64,000 bases of DNA from Siderastrea radians (Eukaryota; Cnidaria; Anthozoa; Scleractinia; Rhizangiidae). The stretch spans positions 49,715,593-49,779,592 of the forward strand of contig OZ024890.1 of the NCBI GenBank assembly GCA_964017195.1, written 5' to 3'. The notes below the pieces were generated by a model. It ran no database searches. It worked only from the letters and a program-made list of their open reading frames with translations, and was not told where the DNA came from. This document shows positions 26,971-39,479 of this stretch, one piece after another (within the stretch, counting starts at the first letter, position 1; every line of letters begins with the position of its first letter). The position numbers and the translations under genes are program-made.

Positions 26971-26990
<20 letters not shown>
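24662..26990 (-). mobile_element. Rearranged Penelope-like element between inverted terminal repeats
   Basis: Arms of about 200 bp (24,662-24,864 and 26,793-26,979) are inverted copies, each with a hammerhead motif; the left is intact (CTGATGA, minus strand 24,754-24,748), the right has CTGGTGA (26,896-26,902). The minus strand at 25,084-25,800 encodes RT thumb ([31 protein letters not shown]) and the GIY-YIG end ([20 protein letters not shown]), with continuation to about 24,870 in a shifted frame. The plus strand at about 25,858-26,130 encodes an N-terminal fragment (KRFIEKTEHFLRRMRWKAYH). The two halves therefore face opposite ways. Confidence 0.75.
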
Positions 26991-27033
<43 letters not shown>

Positions 27034-27042
27034 TTTTTTTTC
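26978..27042. repeat. (TA)n and poly-T tract
   Basis: About 18 TA units followed by roughly 25 T residues at the edge of the Penelope copy. Confidence 0.9.
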
Positions 27043-27920
27043 CCGTGCTTGTACCCTCATATGCACTAGGGTCAAAACAACTGCCTTGCCTTTGTCCTTG
27101 GAATGTCAGGAAATGTTATTGCTAGTGCACGCTTCTTCTAAGGCAATCGAGAGGTACAACCGACGTACAAAATCGAACATATGAGCAATATAAGTTAGGT
27201 TTCCGAGTAATACAGGTCACTGATCAACTAATTATCTGGCGGATAACTGACTAACCCATGGTCTTTGTGACAACATCTGTCACATTACATCGTGACTTTA
27301 TCTGTATCCTGTCTTATATCCCTACTCCACAAGCCCTAGCACTTGTTTTTGTTTGTTTGTTTTCATTCTGTTCTTTCCCCTGGCAAAGATTATTGCCCTC
27401 CCCCCCGCCCCAGCATTGGTTACAGTAAAAGAAATTGTCAGAATTTCTGTTCAAAATGCTAGACTAGAACAACGTGAATTAAAAAAGTGCATATTTAACA
27501 TGGTTAACAACTTGATTTTAAAATAGACTATATAGTGGCACAGGTAGAGCAGTTTCCGTTCAATCGATGTCTATAAGTTTTACCTCTTCCCTTCTACGAA
27601 AGAAGTAAAATGAATTAATTAAGATAAGGAAAAATAATAGAAGGGTTTGAAAACAGACTTTTGAAAATCACTTTTCTCAACCATATCCTAACACCTTTCA
27701 AATATCACGGACCGGTCCTGTTTTAAGGACAGCGAATAAGGCCAATTAAATAATAAAAAAAAATTTGCTAGGCGGTAAACAAATGTCAAATGTAACAATA
27801 CACCACGATAATGAAAAATAACGATCTGATTGGCTTGCTATTTTGGGTGAATACGCTACTCGGTACGCCACTGGTAGCATTTGTCGAGGTCGCGCATTGA
27901 TACGCTTTGAGGTCTTGATA
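27043..27920 (+). promoter_or_regulatory. Upstream region of pentraxin gene 1
   Basis: No ORF is supported. The part from about 27,520 is a diverged copy of 44,820-45,180, upstream of pentraxin gene 3. The best-conserved block is AACGATCTGATTGGCTTG (about 27,821-27,838), containing an inverted CCAAT box, 80-90 bp before the start codon. Confidence 0.5.
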
Positions 27921-30900
27921 ATGATGGCAGGAGGTCTGTTATCTCTGATTCTCGCCCTTTTTCTCTTGTTGAGAGACACAAACAGCACCGATAACTCGTC
28001 TCCGTCTGCATGCCACTGCCGACCAGTTATAAACGTCGCCATGGAGGGCAATCAGTGCGATTTGTGCGCAGCAAATAAACAGCTGCAACAGGAGGCGAAC
28101 GACTTGAAGAAAGAACTGGAAACGATAAAGAATCGAATCAGCACGATTCAGCCGGGTAAGTGAGGAGTTAGTGAATACACTAAATGTGCAAATAGAAAGC
28201 AAGTGACTCTAGCAAAAGGCTTTCTCTCTTTGTTGTGTCTTGGAGTCCATGGAACCTTTAGTATTTTAACATTAATTTCACACTGAAAGAATCCAGAATC
28301 ATTCATTAAAGCAGAGATCGGAAACGTGAATGTAGCTGCGTCCATGTGTAAAACAAAAGCAGCTTATGAATCACGTCCTTCTTATGTCAAGGGTCATTGG
28401 TAATGTCATCCGTGGCATCGATTAAATTTGTTTTTGTTGGCTTTGTAAAACAGGGAGTCTGACCCGCGGCACGTTGTGAAAACAATTCGTTGAACGATTG
28501 ACCTTCAATCTTACCACAGTCGTGCCATCTTTATGATCCAACACTCCCCTGCCGGGCCCTGAAAATAAAAGGGATGTCAGGTATAATGGAACAGGACGAC
28601 CAATACGACAAACCAGTGGGTGGTACAGGATTTATGAGGAACATCTGAAACGTAGAAAAACTGTAGCAGAAGGATATATTGTGCCCAATGCATACCTTTG
28701 TTTCTGCCGCAAACATCAATATGTATCTTGTATATCGCTATTTAGCGTCTTGAACAGGGTGTTGTTCTGGACCGGAAGCCTTGAACAGGGTGTGAACGTT
28801 GGCGGTGCATGTGTGGTACCAACAATTTGTTTAAAAAATCTTATTCTGTGATGTCATAAAAACTACCATCTGAAATAATTTCTTTCTGCTCACGAAAAAA
28901 AAATTTTTTGTCTTAAACAGGGAAGAAAAATTAACGGATTTTGTCTTAATCAGGGTTTGAAGGCCTTGGCGGCACACCCCTACCCAAAATTCCCTTGAGT
29001 GCCCCTGGGCTATTTTCACGTATTGGCTATCAGTGCTGCAACGTAACCAAATGTATTGTATCTCCTGGCAATATCCTGTTAGGTGAAGAGTGTTTATTTT
29101 GTCTCATGGTCTGTTATGTCTTAACAGGTTTACCAACCAGTTCATATGACCTTTATTTCACAAATGGTGGGACAAGTGATTATGTCATTCATCATGGCGT
29201 GCAAATAACCAAAGCCTTTACAATCTGCTTCCGAGTGCGTACCACAGACAAGACTGGGGATTATTATCGGACGGTCGTCAGTTACAGCTTATCCGGGAAC
29301 TTCAACGAAGTTCTTATCAACAAGATGTCAAACATTCACCTCCACGTCAATGAAGATGTAAGGTACGAAAAATTGTCAAATAATGTCGTTGCAAAAAAAG
29401 TTTTAAGTGTTTATCAAAATAGCAAAGGAATGGTTCAGGGGCCGTTTAAAGCAGCGAGTTGTCAAAAAACTCTTTTAAATAACTGGTTGCGCGTCACCAT
29501 ATGAATCACGATGGTCAGCTGTGATTGGTGCGTTTCGATCCTCATTGTTCCGCTGTGAAGTAATGTTTCCCGAGAGGCCCGATTTGAAGTTGTTCCCTCG
29601 GCGGTTCGCTGATGTACCGGTCTCCTGTTGTGTTTCTTGATCGTTGGTATCCACGCTTCAGGAATTTCAATTCGGTTGTCCCTGTTGATGTTATAGCTTC
29701 CTTAACCCAGTCGACCTCATCGACCTCATCGCCTGATGAAGACAACGGGCGTACCATTGTGAATCTCGATCAATAAACTTTACCTCGTTCCAAAGCGGGT
29801 GGTGGCGGGCCTTATTGGCGTGCTCAGAAACGGCGGAGGTCTGGGTACTGGCGAGTCGTATATCCCTGTCATGCTCTTTGATCCTCTCCTGCATAGATCT
29901 ACCTGTTTCGCCAATGTAGACTTTTCCGCATTCACAGGGAATCCTGTAGACTACGCCGTCTTGTTTAGCCGAATCGACGGTGTCCTTTAGTCGCACTAAA
30001 TGTGACCTAAGTGTCGTGTTGGACTTGAAGACAGTGCGAATACCTTGTTGTTGTAGGCAACGGCGAAGAGGTTCTGATACTCCTTTTTTGATATACGGCA
30101 AAACTGCGGTGGACTTAAACTCTGTCTCAGGCTCTACCCTGGGGGCTGCTTTTCTTGTCCTGGTGAGCTTCTGCACGAAGGAGGAGGGATAACCATTAGA
30201 AACAAGGACATATGACAGATGTTCCTTTTCCTCAGAGATGACTGATGGTTTGGTCACGAGGCGCTTCGCCCGGTCGTACAGACACTTAACAATACTACCC
30301 TCTTACTAACTGAACGCGACGGCCGTACTGGGGGTTATTGGCCCGAGGTCGTGGCAGTACGGACCGAGCGCAGCGAGGTCCGTACAAAAACGACCGAGGG
30401 CCAATATTCCCCAGTACGGTCCCGAGCAAGTGAAGTTAGTAAGTAGTTTATTATGTGGCATCATTTTTAGTACGCAACAACACTTCCGGTAGTTCATTCA
30501 AGTCAATTTCCGGCGCGATGTCAAGGAAAGAAGCCAGCGATTTTAACTGGCTTTCGAATCAGTTTGATGATCGTTGCTGTCGATCGGCAAAAACTTTCGT
30601 GGTTCGTGCCGAATGAAAACTGCTCTGCTTCTATTAGATGTGTCAGTTTTTCGTCGTCCTCTACAACGCAAGATAGTTTTATTTGAAAATACTTCTTCGT
30701 TATGGGCGGAGACAACTCGGGAAAAAGAAGAATAATGAAAAGGCCGCGATAAAATCTCACAAACGTGCTTCTCAAACCGGAAATTGTGGCAGCGTGTTAG
30801 TCTGTAATGTGAATAAAGGAACACTCGAACTTAAAAAAAACAGACACTGGAAATTATCTCTCCATCAAATACTGCTAGTTGTTTGCTTCAGTGGCTTTAT

Positions 30901-32832
30901 GGAGAACTTTGTGGACGCTGAGAGCAAATTTTCGTCGCACCTAACAAAGTTGTTTTTAGCGCGAGCTACAGCAAGAGCGGAATTGTGAACAAACTAAATT
31001 ATTTTTAAGAATGTCCACTACAAGAGCAAAATTCTCGCTGAGGAATCAAGGTACACTGTTAGTTTAATACATGTACGTGTAGCTTTAATTTGTTCTTGTG
31101 GTAAGCGCTGACTGAGGCGATGGCCAATATTAAACTAGACAAGAACGTGATCGTTTCCTTTCGATTTACAGTTGCCGATGAAAGCCGTCTGCTAGTTGTT
31201 TTGCAGTTTTCATTTTTTTTTCTTGTGAGAAACGTACTCTTTTGTTAATGCTGAATTTTAATAATTATTGTTTAAGTCTTGGCCGATTTACTCGGCTCTG
31301 TACAGCTTACAGTCTATAGCCGTACAAAAAAACAATAAACACACGCAACTGAAGAACGTTGGCCATTCTTTTTGATTCACTGCCGGCGAATCTTTTGCTT
31401 ATATCAAAAAGTCGGTAAAGTTAATTGAAGAGCGCTTTTTCTAAACAGACGTGTTTACCTCGTTCATTTGTTTTGTACCAGCTCCAAACCTTTCCTTTTT
31501 TTCTATCTTCTTGCACTTTCGCAGTTTGAATTTTGCGGGAGCGGGAGCGTGAAAAAAAAAATTATCCAAAAAGGACTGTTTCCATGGTAATGGTCCGTAC
31601 TGTAAAATCCCGATCGAAAACTAACCAATCAGAACACTCGATTTAGACTGGAGAATTGCTTGCCATATAATAACGCGTTTTACTGATTGAGGGTGGTGCG
31701 AATCATACGCCAAGTACTGATCAGTGTGAGTGATTTTCTGTAGACGCTGGTGGTAAGGCGGCCGTCCGGTTCTCTAGAAACTGACGTGTCGAGAAAGGCG
31801 ATCTTACTCTCGTTCTCGGTTTCCATGGTAAAGCGGATGGTGGGTTGCTAACTGTTGAGATGGTGTAAGAAGCTGCCAACATTACCGCGATCAAGGATGG
31901 TGAATCCGTCATCAACGTAGCGCTTCCAAATCTTGGGCTTGTAGGGTGCGGACTCTATTGCTTGTTCTTCAAACACCTCCATGTAGAGGTTAGCAATGAC
32001 CGCGGAAACCGGGCTCCCCATGGCTGTGCCATCTTGTTGTCCATAAATTGATCCGTTATGCTGGAAGTATATAGATCTTAATACGAAATCCAAGATGACC
32101 GCAATCTCAGCTGGTATTAGCGTCGTGCGGTCTGCAAGGCTGGGGTCGCTCTCCAACTTTCGTCGCACGGCTTGTACGGCACCTTCAATTGGAACGTTGG
32201 TAAAAACTCTTTTGACTTGAAATGTTATAATCTGATTCTGATGATGAAATTTTTGAACTCTTACTTGAAATTGTTCATAGCCTTTAATTAATTAATTAAT
32301 TAATTAATTTCCATAACGTTCTAACAATAACTTGTCTAAAGCGCTGGGAAATACATAACCCCTTTACAAAACCAATGTGAGCGCACATTATGTTTAAAGA
32401 AACAAGCTACCCCGTAACAAATTTCAATTTTTTTTTCTTATCAGACGGACTGGTTTTTCTGTAAATGATGGTGCCTGGCACCACATATGTACTTCATGGG
32501 GGAACACAGCTGGCTCGTGGAAAGCTTACAAAGATGGCGCCTTGCAATCCAGTGGGACTGGATTCAAGAGAGGTCACGTCATTAAAACCAACGGAATCCT
32601 TATCACTGGACAAGAACAAGATTCCTTCGGAGGAAGCTTCGACGCATCGCAAAGCTACATTGGAGAACTCACAGATCTGAACATCTGGAACAGAGTTCTC
32701 TCCGCAAGTGAAATATCCAAGCTGTCCAAGTCGTGCCATGGCGGGCGGGGTAATGTCAAGAAATGGTCTGATTTTAAAGTTGGAATAAGGGGCAACGTTA
32801 GAATCATTTCACCATCGGCTTGCGAGGTGTAA
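27921..32832 (+). CDS. Secreted pentraxin, gene 1 (3 exons)
   Basis: Exons 27,921-28,155, 29,128-29,362 and 32,445-32,832 total 858 nt and join in frame to 285 residues. Junctions are GG|GTAAGT...AACAG|G (phase 1) and AG|GTACGA...TCAG|A. A signal peptide (GLLSLILALFLLL) is followed by a Cys segment (ACHCRPVIN...QCDLCAAN), a short coiled coil (KQLQQEANDLKKELETIKNR) and a pentraxin/LamG-type domain. The pentraxin signature HxCxSW appears as HICTSW in exon 3, and GQEQDSFGG fits the calcium-binding region. Oligomeric, calcium-dependent secreted lectin-like binding of microbial or cell-surface ligands is inferred. A Penelope copy with its own insertion occupies most of intron 2. Confidence 0.82.
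29560..32200 (-). mobile_element. Penelope-like element in pentraxin intron 2, split by an insertion
   Basis: Minus-strand RT palm at 32,168-31,848 includes GTAMGSPVSAVIANLYME and the active-site KRYVDDGFT; the thumb continues to about 31,690. The remaining C-terminal part lies at 30,290-29,691 with GIY-YIG sequence (GKVYIGETGRSMQERIKEH). About 1.38 kb of foreign DNA separates them. The copy is 5'-truncated and carries frameshifts. Confidence 0.8.
30307..31685. mobile_element. Non-autonomous insertion inside the Penelope copy
   Basis: The Penelope reading frame breaks at TCTTACT (left) and resumes at TTTACTGATTG (right), suggesting a TTACT duplication. A hairpin near the left end pairs CCGTACTGGGGGTTATTGGCCC-like sequence (30,327-30,348) with GGGCCAATATTCCCCAGTACGG (30,399-30,420). 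No transposase ORF is visible. Confidence 0.55.
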
Positions 32833-33289
32833 AACTTTGATTTCTGATCAAAAAAGGCATAGCAGTCATCTGTAGTGTTATAAAGTCGCAATAAACTTTT
32901 TCTATTTTTTTTTTATTACTTCGGCTACCTAGACTAGTCGGCAAGCATTCAAACGAAGTTGGCTTAAATAGCGCATTAAGTTTTTGAGGAGAATTAATTG
33001 GCTTTGATCGGAGGCTATACATTTTGCATGTTCTGTTTTAAAAGTGATACGTATTTTGTTTTCAGCCATTTTTAAAAATATGTAAGTTGTAACTGGACTT
33101 CATTTAGTACTTTAAAAGTCGCGAGTAATCTCAAGAGCAATTGAAATTTGAGCTTGAAATGACAGATGTGATAAATTATGCTCAGCTTGCGACGTCCATA
33201 AATTTTGTCGGTAAAATAAATTTATTTTAACTATTGTATATTAGCTGTCCTTCACTGGTTGTCCCAAAAGTATATTTTCTGCACTAAAC

Positions 33290-33950
33290 TTAAAGCAAAC
33301 GCCTATATGGCTGAGATTTGTGGTCCGTGAACTTCAGCATGGCGACTTTTGTTGGCTCCACGAATTTATTCACGACAAACCCCGTTTGTTTGTCCTGAAG
33401 ATTACTGATATCTGCAATTTTGCGCAATTTGATGCCTTTTAGTCGGAATAAGGGGGAATTGCTTCTTTCTTCCTGGTTAAGACTCAGCAGGGTTAGGATT
33501 TTGGCGAGGTTTAGGTAGGCCTTGCTAGTCTGATCTCTGTAGCCTGCGTAGCAGGGGTAAACGGGAAAGGGGTAGGGGAGCGAGAACACGGGAGAAAACC
33601 ACAGTCACCCATTTTTTCCCGTGTTCTTGCTCCCTTGCCCCTTCCCCGTTTACGCCCGCCATGTCGCAGGCTCGGATCTCTGAACAGCCATTGCCACCAT
33701 CTTTACTTACATCTGCTTCCTTCTCTCAGGAGCGTTCCATCGCCATATGCAATCCTCTTGTCGCCCCTCTTGTGTGTCACACGCATGATATATTTGTTAT
33801 CTTCATTGTTCATGTATTTACATAGGAAGCAACTGAGTGAATTGCTAAAAAGCACATGAACAAAGAAGATAACAAACTTACACAGTGAGTGGTCTAGTTC
33901 CCTTTTGCAATTCAACTCTTGGCCTCTCAAAAGCACCTTTTTGGACAACG
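33290..33950 (-). pseudogene. Phospholipase-C-like gene fragment, antisense to pentraxin gene 1
   Basis: The minus strand holds remnants of exon 2 of the gene at 17-19.7 kb: YMNNEDNKYIMRVTHKRGDK with IAYGDGTLL (33,703-33,840) and EERSNSPLFRLK...FVEPTKVAML (33,300-33,480). A foldback (about 33,551-33,658, GTAAACGGG.../...CCCGTTTAC) is inserted between them. Frames are broken. Confidence 0.6.
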
Positions 33951-34426
33951 TGTTTATGTTTTAAAATAAACGTGATATTTTAGTTAATCTAAGAAAGGAA
34001 TATCCTCGAAGACCATATCAAGGGGTACATTTATGAAACCTCATGAAGGTATTTCGGGCCGGAAAAGTTACTGCACATCTGATTAGTTTTCAGGGTGTGA
34101 AGTAATTCTGCACGTTACAGAAACGCACGTCAGGAGTGCAGAGAGCCAAGGCTAACTCAGCGTTAGAAGGAAGAGGAAAAACTCGATATTACTTCTTTCC
34201 GTTACGACTTTCTCTGCCTCCAGGCCCCGGTTCCTGGAAAGGCGATTAGCGCTAATCGAGGGTTAAATCTCGCTAATCGAGGATAAAAACTTATCCCTCG
34301 GTTAGATTCTGTTCCTGAAAGCACGATTAGCGTTAATCTGGGGATAAACGACGGGTTAAATTTAATCCACCTAGCGAGGTCGATTAACTCACTAATCGGG
34401 GGAAAACCGTGATCAAAACAAACAAA

Positions 34427-35765
34427 ATGGCGGACTTATTGTTCCCATTAATTGTACCGCAAATGCGCGAAAGAAGGTTTCGTCAACAAGAATTTTCCCT
34501 TGACGAATTTTCTGACGAAGAACTTCGCTCCAGATATCGTTTTGGCAGCCAATCTATAGAATATTTAACAGAAATTATCGGAGATGACCTGCAGCGACAG
34601 ACGAAGCGTAATCACGCAATCACTCCGACACTGCAAATTCTTGTCGCCCTACGTTTTTATGCTAGTGGGAGCTTCTTACAGGTCATTGGTGACACCTTTG
34701 GTCTTCCAAAGTCTACCGTTTCGAGAATAGTAACGGATGTGACCCTGGCTCTTTCCCACAAGCAGAGCGAATTTATCGTGTGGCCGTCAGACCCCGTCGA
34801 AATGCACGAAGTGAAGAGAGGTTTTTTCGATAAAGGAGGCTTCCCAGGAGTTGTTGGATGCATCGACGGGACCCATGTCAGGATTCAGGGGCCAAACAGG
34901 AATGAAAATGATTACGTCAATAGAAAGGGATATCATTCGATAAATGTCCAAGCAGTGTGCAACCACAAAGGTAGGAAAACGAAGCGCCATTTAATGAGCT
35001 CCTGCTTCCATAGCTGCGAAATGTTAAACAATAAATCGGCAACTATCAAGGTCTTCATGAAAGGTCAGGGAAAACTTGTAGGCAAAAACGCATAAAGGCG
35101 CACACAAAAACAACAAAAACACAATGCGGACCGCAGCGGAAACAGCGAAGTTGACTTATTTTTCTCGGCTGCACGGGGTTGTTTTCTTGTCGTGTACGGG
35201 TTTGTTTTCGAAAGTCAGATATTGGTAGTTGGTAAGAAATTATATAGCACGTTTTCTAAATTTAAATTTGCCGTATGTTTTTTGGGGGATGTTTACCAAC
35301 ATCGTAGCTAGATGGCCTGGGAGCACACATGATAGTTTTGTGTTCAATAACTCCCGAATTGGACAGAGGCTGGAGGCTCAGTCTTTCTCACTGGAAAAGG
35401 GTTTACTCCTGGGAGATAGTGGGTACCCTTGTAAGCCGTATCTGATGACCCCCTACCTCAACCCAGCAACAGCAAAACAAGAAGCATACAACAAGGCCCA
35501 TACAACTACCAGGGTGGCCATTGAACAAGCCTTTGGCTGGTGGAAACGCAGGTTTCATGTGCTTCACTCTGAAGTACGGATGAAACCTGAAAAGACTTGC
35601 ATAGTGATAGGTGCATGTGCTGTACTTCATAACATTGCAATACAGAGAAATGAGCCCATTGATTGTGATGCACGAGATGTCGATGACCAGCCAGACGTTG
35701 CTGCATATTGTGGCCCTGAAAATGGAAAGGCCATCAGAGACCATATATGTAACACCCTTTTTTAA
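34427..35765 (+). CDS. Harbinger transposase (HARBI1-like, DDE_Tnp_4)
   Basis: Exon 1 34,427-34,970 (donor AAAG|GTAGGA), exon 2 from about 35,287 to 35,765; together 1,023 nt, in frame, 340 residues. Catalytic Asp in [11 protein letters not shown], second Asp in [11 protein letters not shown], Glu in [16 protein letters not shown] helix-turn-helix ([10 protein letters not shown]) lies before the catalytic core. The ATG at 34,427 (MADLLFP) is the first in frame. The expected acceptor reads TTTTTTGGGG|GGATG-like with no AG, so the splice site may be mutated; 35,246 (ATATAG) is an alternative. Confidence 0.82.
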
Positions 35766-36903
35766 ATTTCCCTTGATGCAGATTTTTAAAAAAAAGTTAT
35801 CAGTAATTCATTATTGCCACCAAAATAAACAAGTATGCTTTCACCTAAGTATGCCCACCCCTCTCCCCCCCTCCCTACCCCAACTTTTCCCCTTCCAGTC
35901 TGGGGCATTAGCATTTTGCAAAAGGAAAAAACTCAAATGATCATTGTGGGACAAAAGTGTCAAATTCATATGAAAGTATCTAAAGAATTGAGAAGTGCTT
36001 TCCCTAAGTAGATTTCGTTGGTGGTTTGCACGGTGGCTATGGTGGGATTCAAAGCAATGAATTTTTCATTCTCTAGAGTCTTTAGGAAGAAAACTATATT
36101 ATTTAATGTTATTGATTTCTATTGTTTCTGAACACCATAACAGCTACCATACAAACACCTTTATATCCTCTTTTGACCTCAACAAAGCAAGCTTTGATTA
36201 CTAGTGCAAGATTACTAGTGCAAAAATGCCTCGGGATACATTAGGTGTAGGCTAATCCCCAAGGTTCTGACATGAGAATAAGCTGTACACATGAGGAAGG
36301 GGTGCAAATGAAGTGGGCATTTTTGGTATTTTATTCACAGTTCATTGACCCTGTTCACAGCATTGTTATACCTCTTTAAGTGAAATTTAAGAGACAATCA
36401 TTAAATATTTTTCCATATATTTACATACACAAGTTCCATATTCCAAGTTAATAGTTCATTGTAAAGAACAAATTGTGCCTTTCAAATAAAATCTAATAAA
36501 TTCAGTGTATCCTCACAGAAAAGAAAAGAAAAGAGAGTCCCAGTATAAAGTAAATCTTGACAAAATTATATAGCATACACAGGCATGAATACAGCCAGAG
36601 AAAGAAACCACCACTGCAATAACAGCTGTTGGCCGGCATTTAATTCAGACCCCAAACTTCAAATAAGTCAAACTCTCAATGCATAATTTACGTGAATGTA
36701 TTTCTGAATATCACAGGAACAGTCATGTATAAAACCTTATGAGTGATGTAACATTGAATTACCTTTACATGCAGACAATACTGCCAGCTAAACAGGCTAA
36801 GCAAAAAAAAAAAAATAAATAAAAAACTACTCCTTTAAATCATTAAACTTAGCATATGGCTGAAAGCTTAGCATTGTAAACAAGAGAATACAAACACAGC
36901 CTC

Positions 36904-38269
36904 TCAAAACATTGTGTACACAGCTGGTGAGCTTTCAGGGGACGACTTCACTTTCTGCTGCAGCAGCTGCACCTGCAGCTCGAGCTTTTTTCTCTTTAAC
37001 ACCATGTTTTCGTTCTGGTTGACCAGACACTCATACTGTAGTTGCAACAGATCCTCGTTGCTGACTCGCTTCTTTCTGTGGATCTTTTTTGAGATTTCTT
37101 CGGTGTTCACAGCTGGCTTCTTTCTTGGTCTTGACAGGCCAGGCTGAGATGTTTCATTGCCGACATCTTCAAGTTCACATTGCTGAGAGTATTCCTCTGC
37201 AAAATATTTGAATCATAATTACAAGATCAGTTGTAAGGAATTCCTTCCTTGCTCTTAATGGGAACAAAATCTGCTAGCAATAAACTACCTACTACCTGAT
37301 TCCTCATATTCTCTTTTACAGTGATTTCTTGACAAAAATGATTTCACTGAATCTATTTCAAAGAACCGAACTTAGATGTTATAAAAGTCCAAAAGGTATC
37401 TTACAGTAAATGAAAAATAATTCAAGTTCATTTCACAAGATCGACAAGGTTATTGATTAGAGCTCAAGAAGATCAATAGGAACACAGAAATTGATCAGTA
37501 GCAAGCTGTTGGTGCATTTTGTTTAAAATAGGTGCGTTCGATGAGTAGAAAGTCAACAATGATCATGGTCAACATGGAAATTAATAGTCACCGTTCGAAA
37601 ATCCACATCATAAGCTTATATAAACTTACTTTTTTGGTGGAAACCAACTGGAGGAAAGATAGTAACACTTCACTAGAGAGCTCAAATACCACTTCTCGAG
37701 GTAAAAAGGCAAAGTATAACTTACAAACGCTCGTCTTTTTATGTTGATCCGTATCATGCTCCACGGCCGCATGCAAAAAACAACAATAACATGGCGGACA
37801 ACCATCACATGACCTTCATCAATAAAACAATTATGTACTCACCCGCCCCTCCGTCGTCGCCACCAGCCTCAAATCCCTGCAGCCCGGAAAATGCAGGCGT
37901 ACCTTCCAAAAGCTCAATTAATTTCTCACTAGACTGTGAGGGTGGCTTTGGTGGTGGTCCGCCGCCAGTTTTTTTGGACTCTCGTCGGAAAGTGTTGAAT
38001 TCCTTTTTAGCGTCGGAGTAAAAATTCTTCCATTTATCTTTGACTTCTTGTACGGAACGACTCGCCTGGCCCACCGCGTTTACTTCCCTTGTGATTTCCT
38101 CCCACATTTCCTTTTTTGCTTTGTTCGTTATATTATTCGTCAGTTTTGACTGAATTACGTTAAGATTTTTCCCCACATATTCTGTAATAATGGCAATTTC
38201 GCTGACGGAAAAATTTGGTTTCCTTTTCCTCGCCTTTGGCTCAACTTCTACTACTTCATTCTCCACCAT
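36904..38269 (-). CDS. Harbinger Myb/SANT-like DNA-binding protein
   Basis: Exons 38,269-37,843 and 37,196-36,904 (donor GG|GTGAGT, acceptor TTTGCAG|AGG) total 720 nt, giving 239 residues with no interruption. The N-terminal Myb/SANT-like domain (KRKPNFSVSEIAIITEYVGK ... EVKDKWKNFYSDAKKE) is of the type paired with Harbinger transposases, where it assists nuclear import and end binding. A Gly/Pro linker and a C-terminal coiled coil (about 185-230, LLQLQYECLVNQNENMVLKR) follow. Confidence 0.8.
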
Positions 38270-38514
38270 TTTCTTGCCGGATTTTTTTAGGCACGTTCGC
38301 GCTCGACCTTCTTTTTTCGCGCCATGAATTAAAAAAACTGGTTTAACTGGTTTATTCTGACACTAATCCAAGATTAGTTAACCCAGGGATAAAACTGCTT
38401 TTCAGGAACACCTTTTTATCCCTGGATTAGTTATTCTTGGGATAAGGAATTTAATCGTGGATTAACTGCTAATCGGGGGATAGTTTAATCGGCTTTCCAG
38501 GAACCGGGGCCTGG

Positions 38515-39479
38515 TATCCAAAAACTGGAAGAGACTGAAACGTAGCACAATTTGCCCGGAAAAGGTAAATAGAATCTCAGTATCATGGGATGAGAGTAGT
38601 GGAAACGAATGGTAACATTGTTTGGCCAATGAAAAGCTAAGGCCGAGGAGTCACTATTTTTGGTTTTGGAAGTTTTATGTAAGGAGATTTTAAACAAAAA
38701 TTTGGGGGATGTCTTTTCTTTTATTTTCATCTAACTCGTTTTCTATGGTGACACGTTTTGTAAACTTTAAACAACAGTTTAAAAAAAGCTAGAATTTTTC
38801 CGGTTGCTCAGCTACAATTTGTTGCCTTCATTGATAAACAGCATAGGAGTACTTGTGTAGTTAATATCCCTTTTTTTTACTTGCAAGAAATAAAATATTC
38901 TTGCAGAAAAAATGAAACTTGTGAGATGCTACAGAAGCAATTCTAATTGTTTTTTCGTGCCCATTAAACGCGTGGCCGCTTAACAAAGGTAAAAATTTAT
39001 TTGCCAGTTTGCTTGAAAGGCGTGATCTTATTTGTCAGTTTGCTTGAAAGGCATGATCTTATTGGCTAGACCCTGGTCTTTTAACTCTTAACTAAAGCAA
39101 GTCTATGGTTTGCCTTCTTGGCTCAGTTGTCGTCTCTGACTTACAGCATGGTCTGTTCGCAGCCCCTTTTTGAGATTGTATCAGAGAAACCGATAATTGT
39201 ATTGGTATTCATAAACCCTAGTCAATACACCTATTGTTAATTGAGTAACAGTTATATGCAATCTGTCTCAAATGATGCCTGGACCTGCAAATAAAGGCCG
39301 GTGCGTCTAGTAAATGCAAACCTAAGGGGGTGGTGGTAGCCCAAATTCAAAAAAGAAAGATGAATATTTGATTGGCCGGATATTTAGGTGATACTCCACG
39401 CCTGTTCCCCATCAGTGACTGCATCACTCTAGTAGTGTTTGTCGTATTATTACATTTAATCCTTTAGGTATTGCTTAAG
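38515..39479. other. Non-coding interval upstream of pentraxin copy 2
   Basis: No gene is supported. TTTGATTGGCCGGATATTTA near 39,367 resembles the inverted-CCAAT block of the other two pentraxin promoters. Confidence 0.4.

Larger units (their letters stand above)
34218..38514. mobile_element. PIF/Harbinger DNA transposon, nearly complete
   Basis: Terminal inverted repeats start CCAGGCCCCGGTTCCTGG on both ends (34,220 and complement near 38,514) and extend through GAAAG(G/C)CGATTA. Subterminal DNA on both sides is rich in CTAATC/GATTAG motifs. It encodes a HARBI1-like transposase rightward and a Myb-like protein leftward, the standard two-gene plan. A 3-bp target duplication is not evident. 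Confidence 0.88.
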
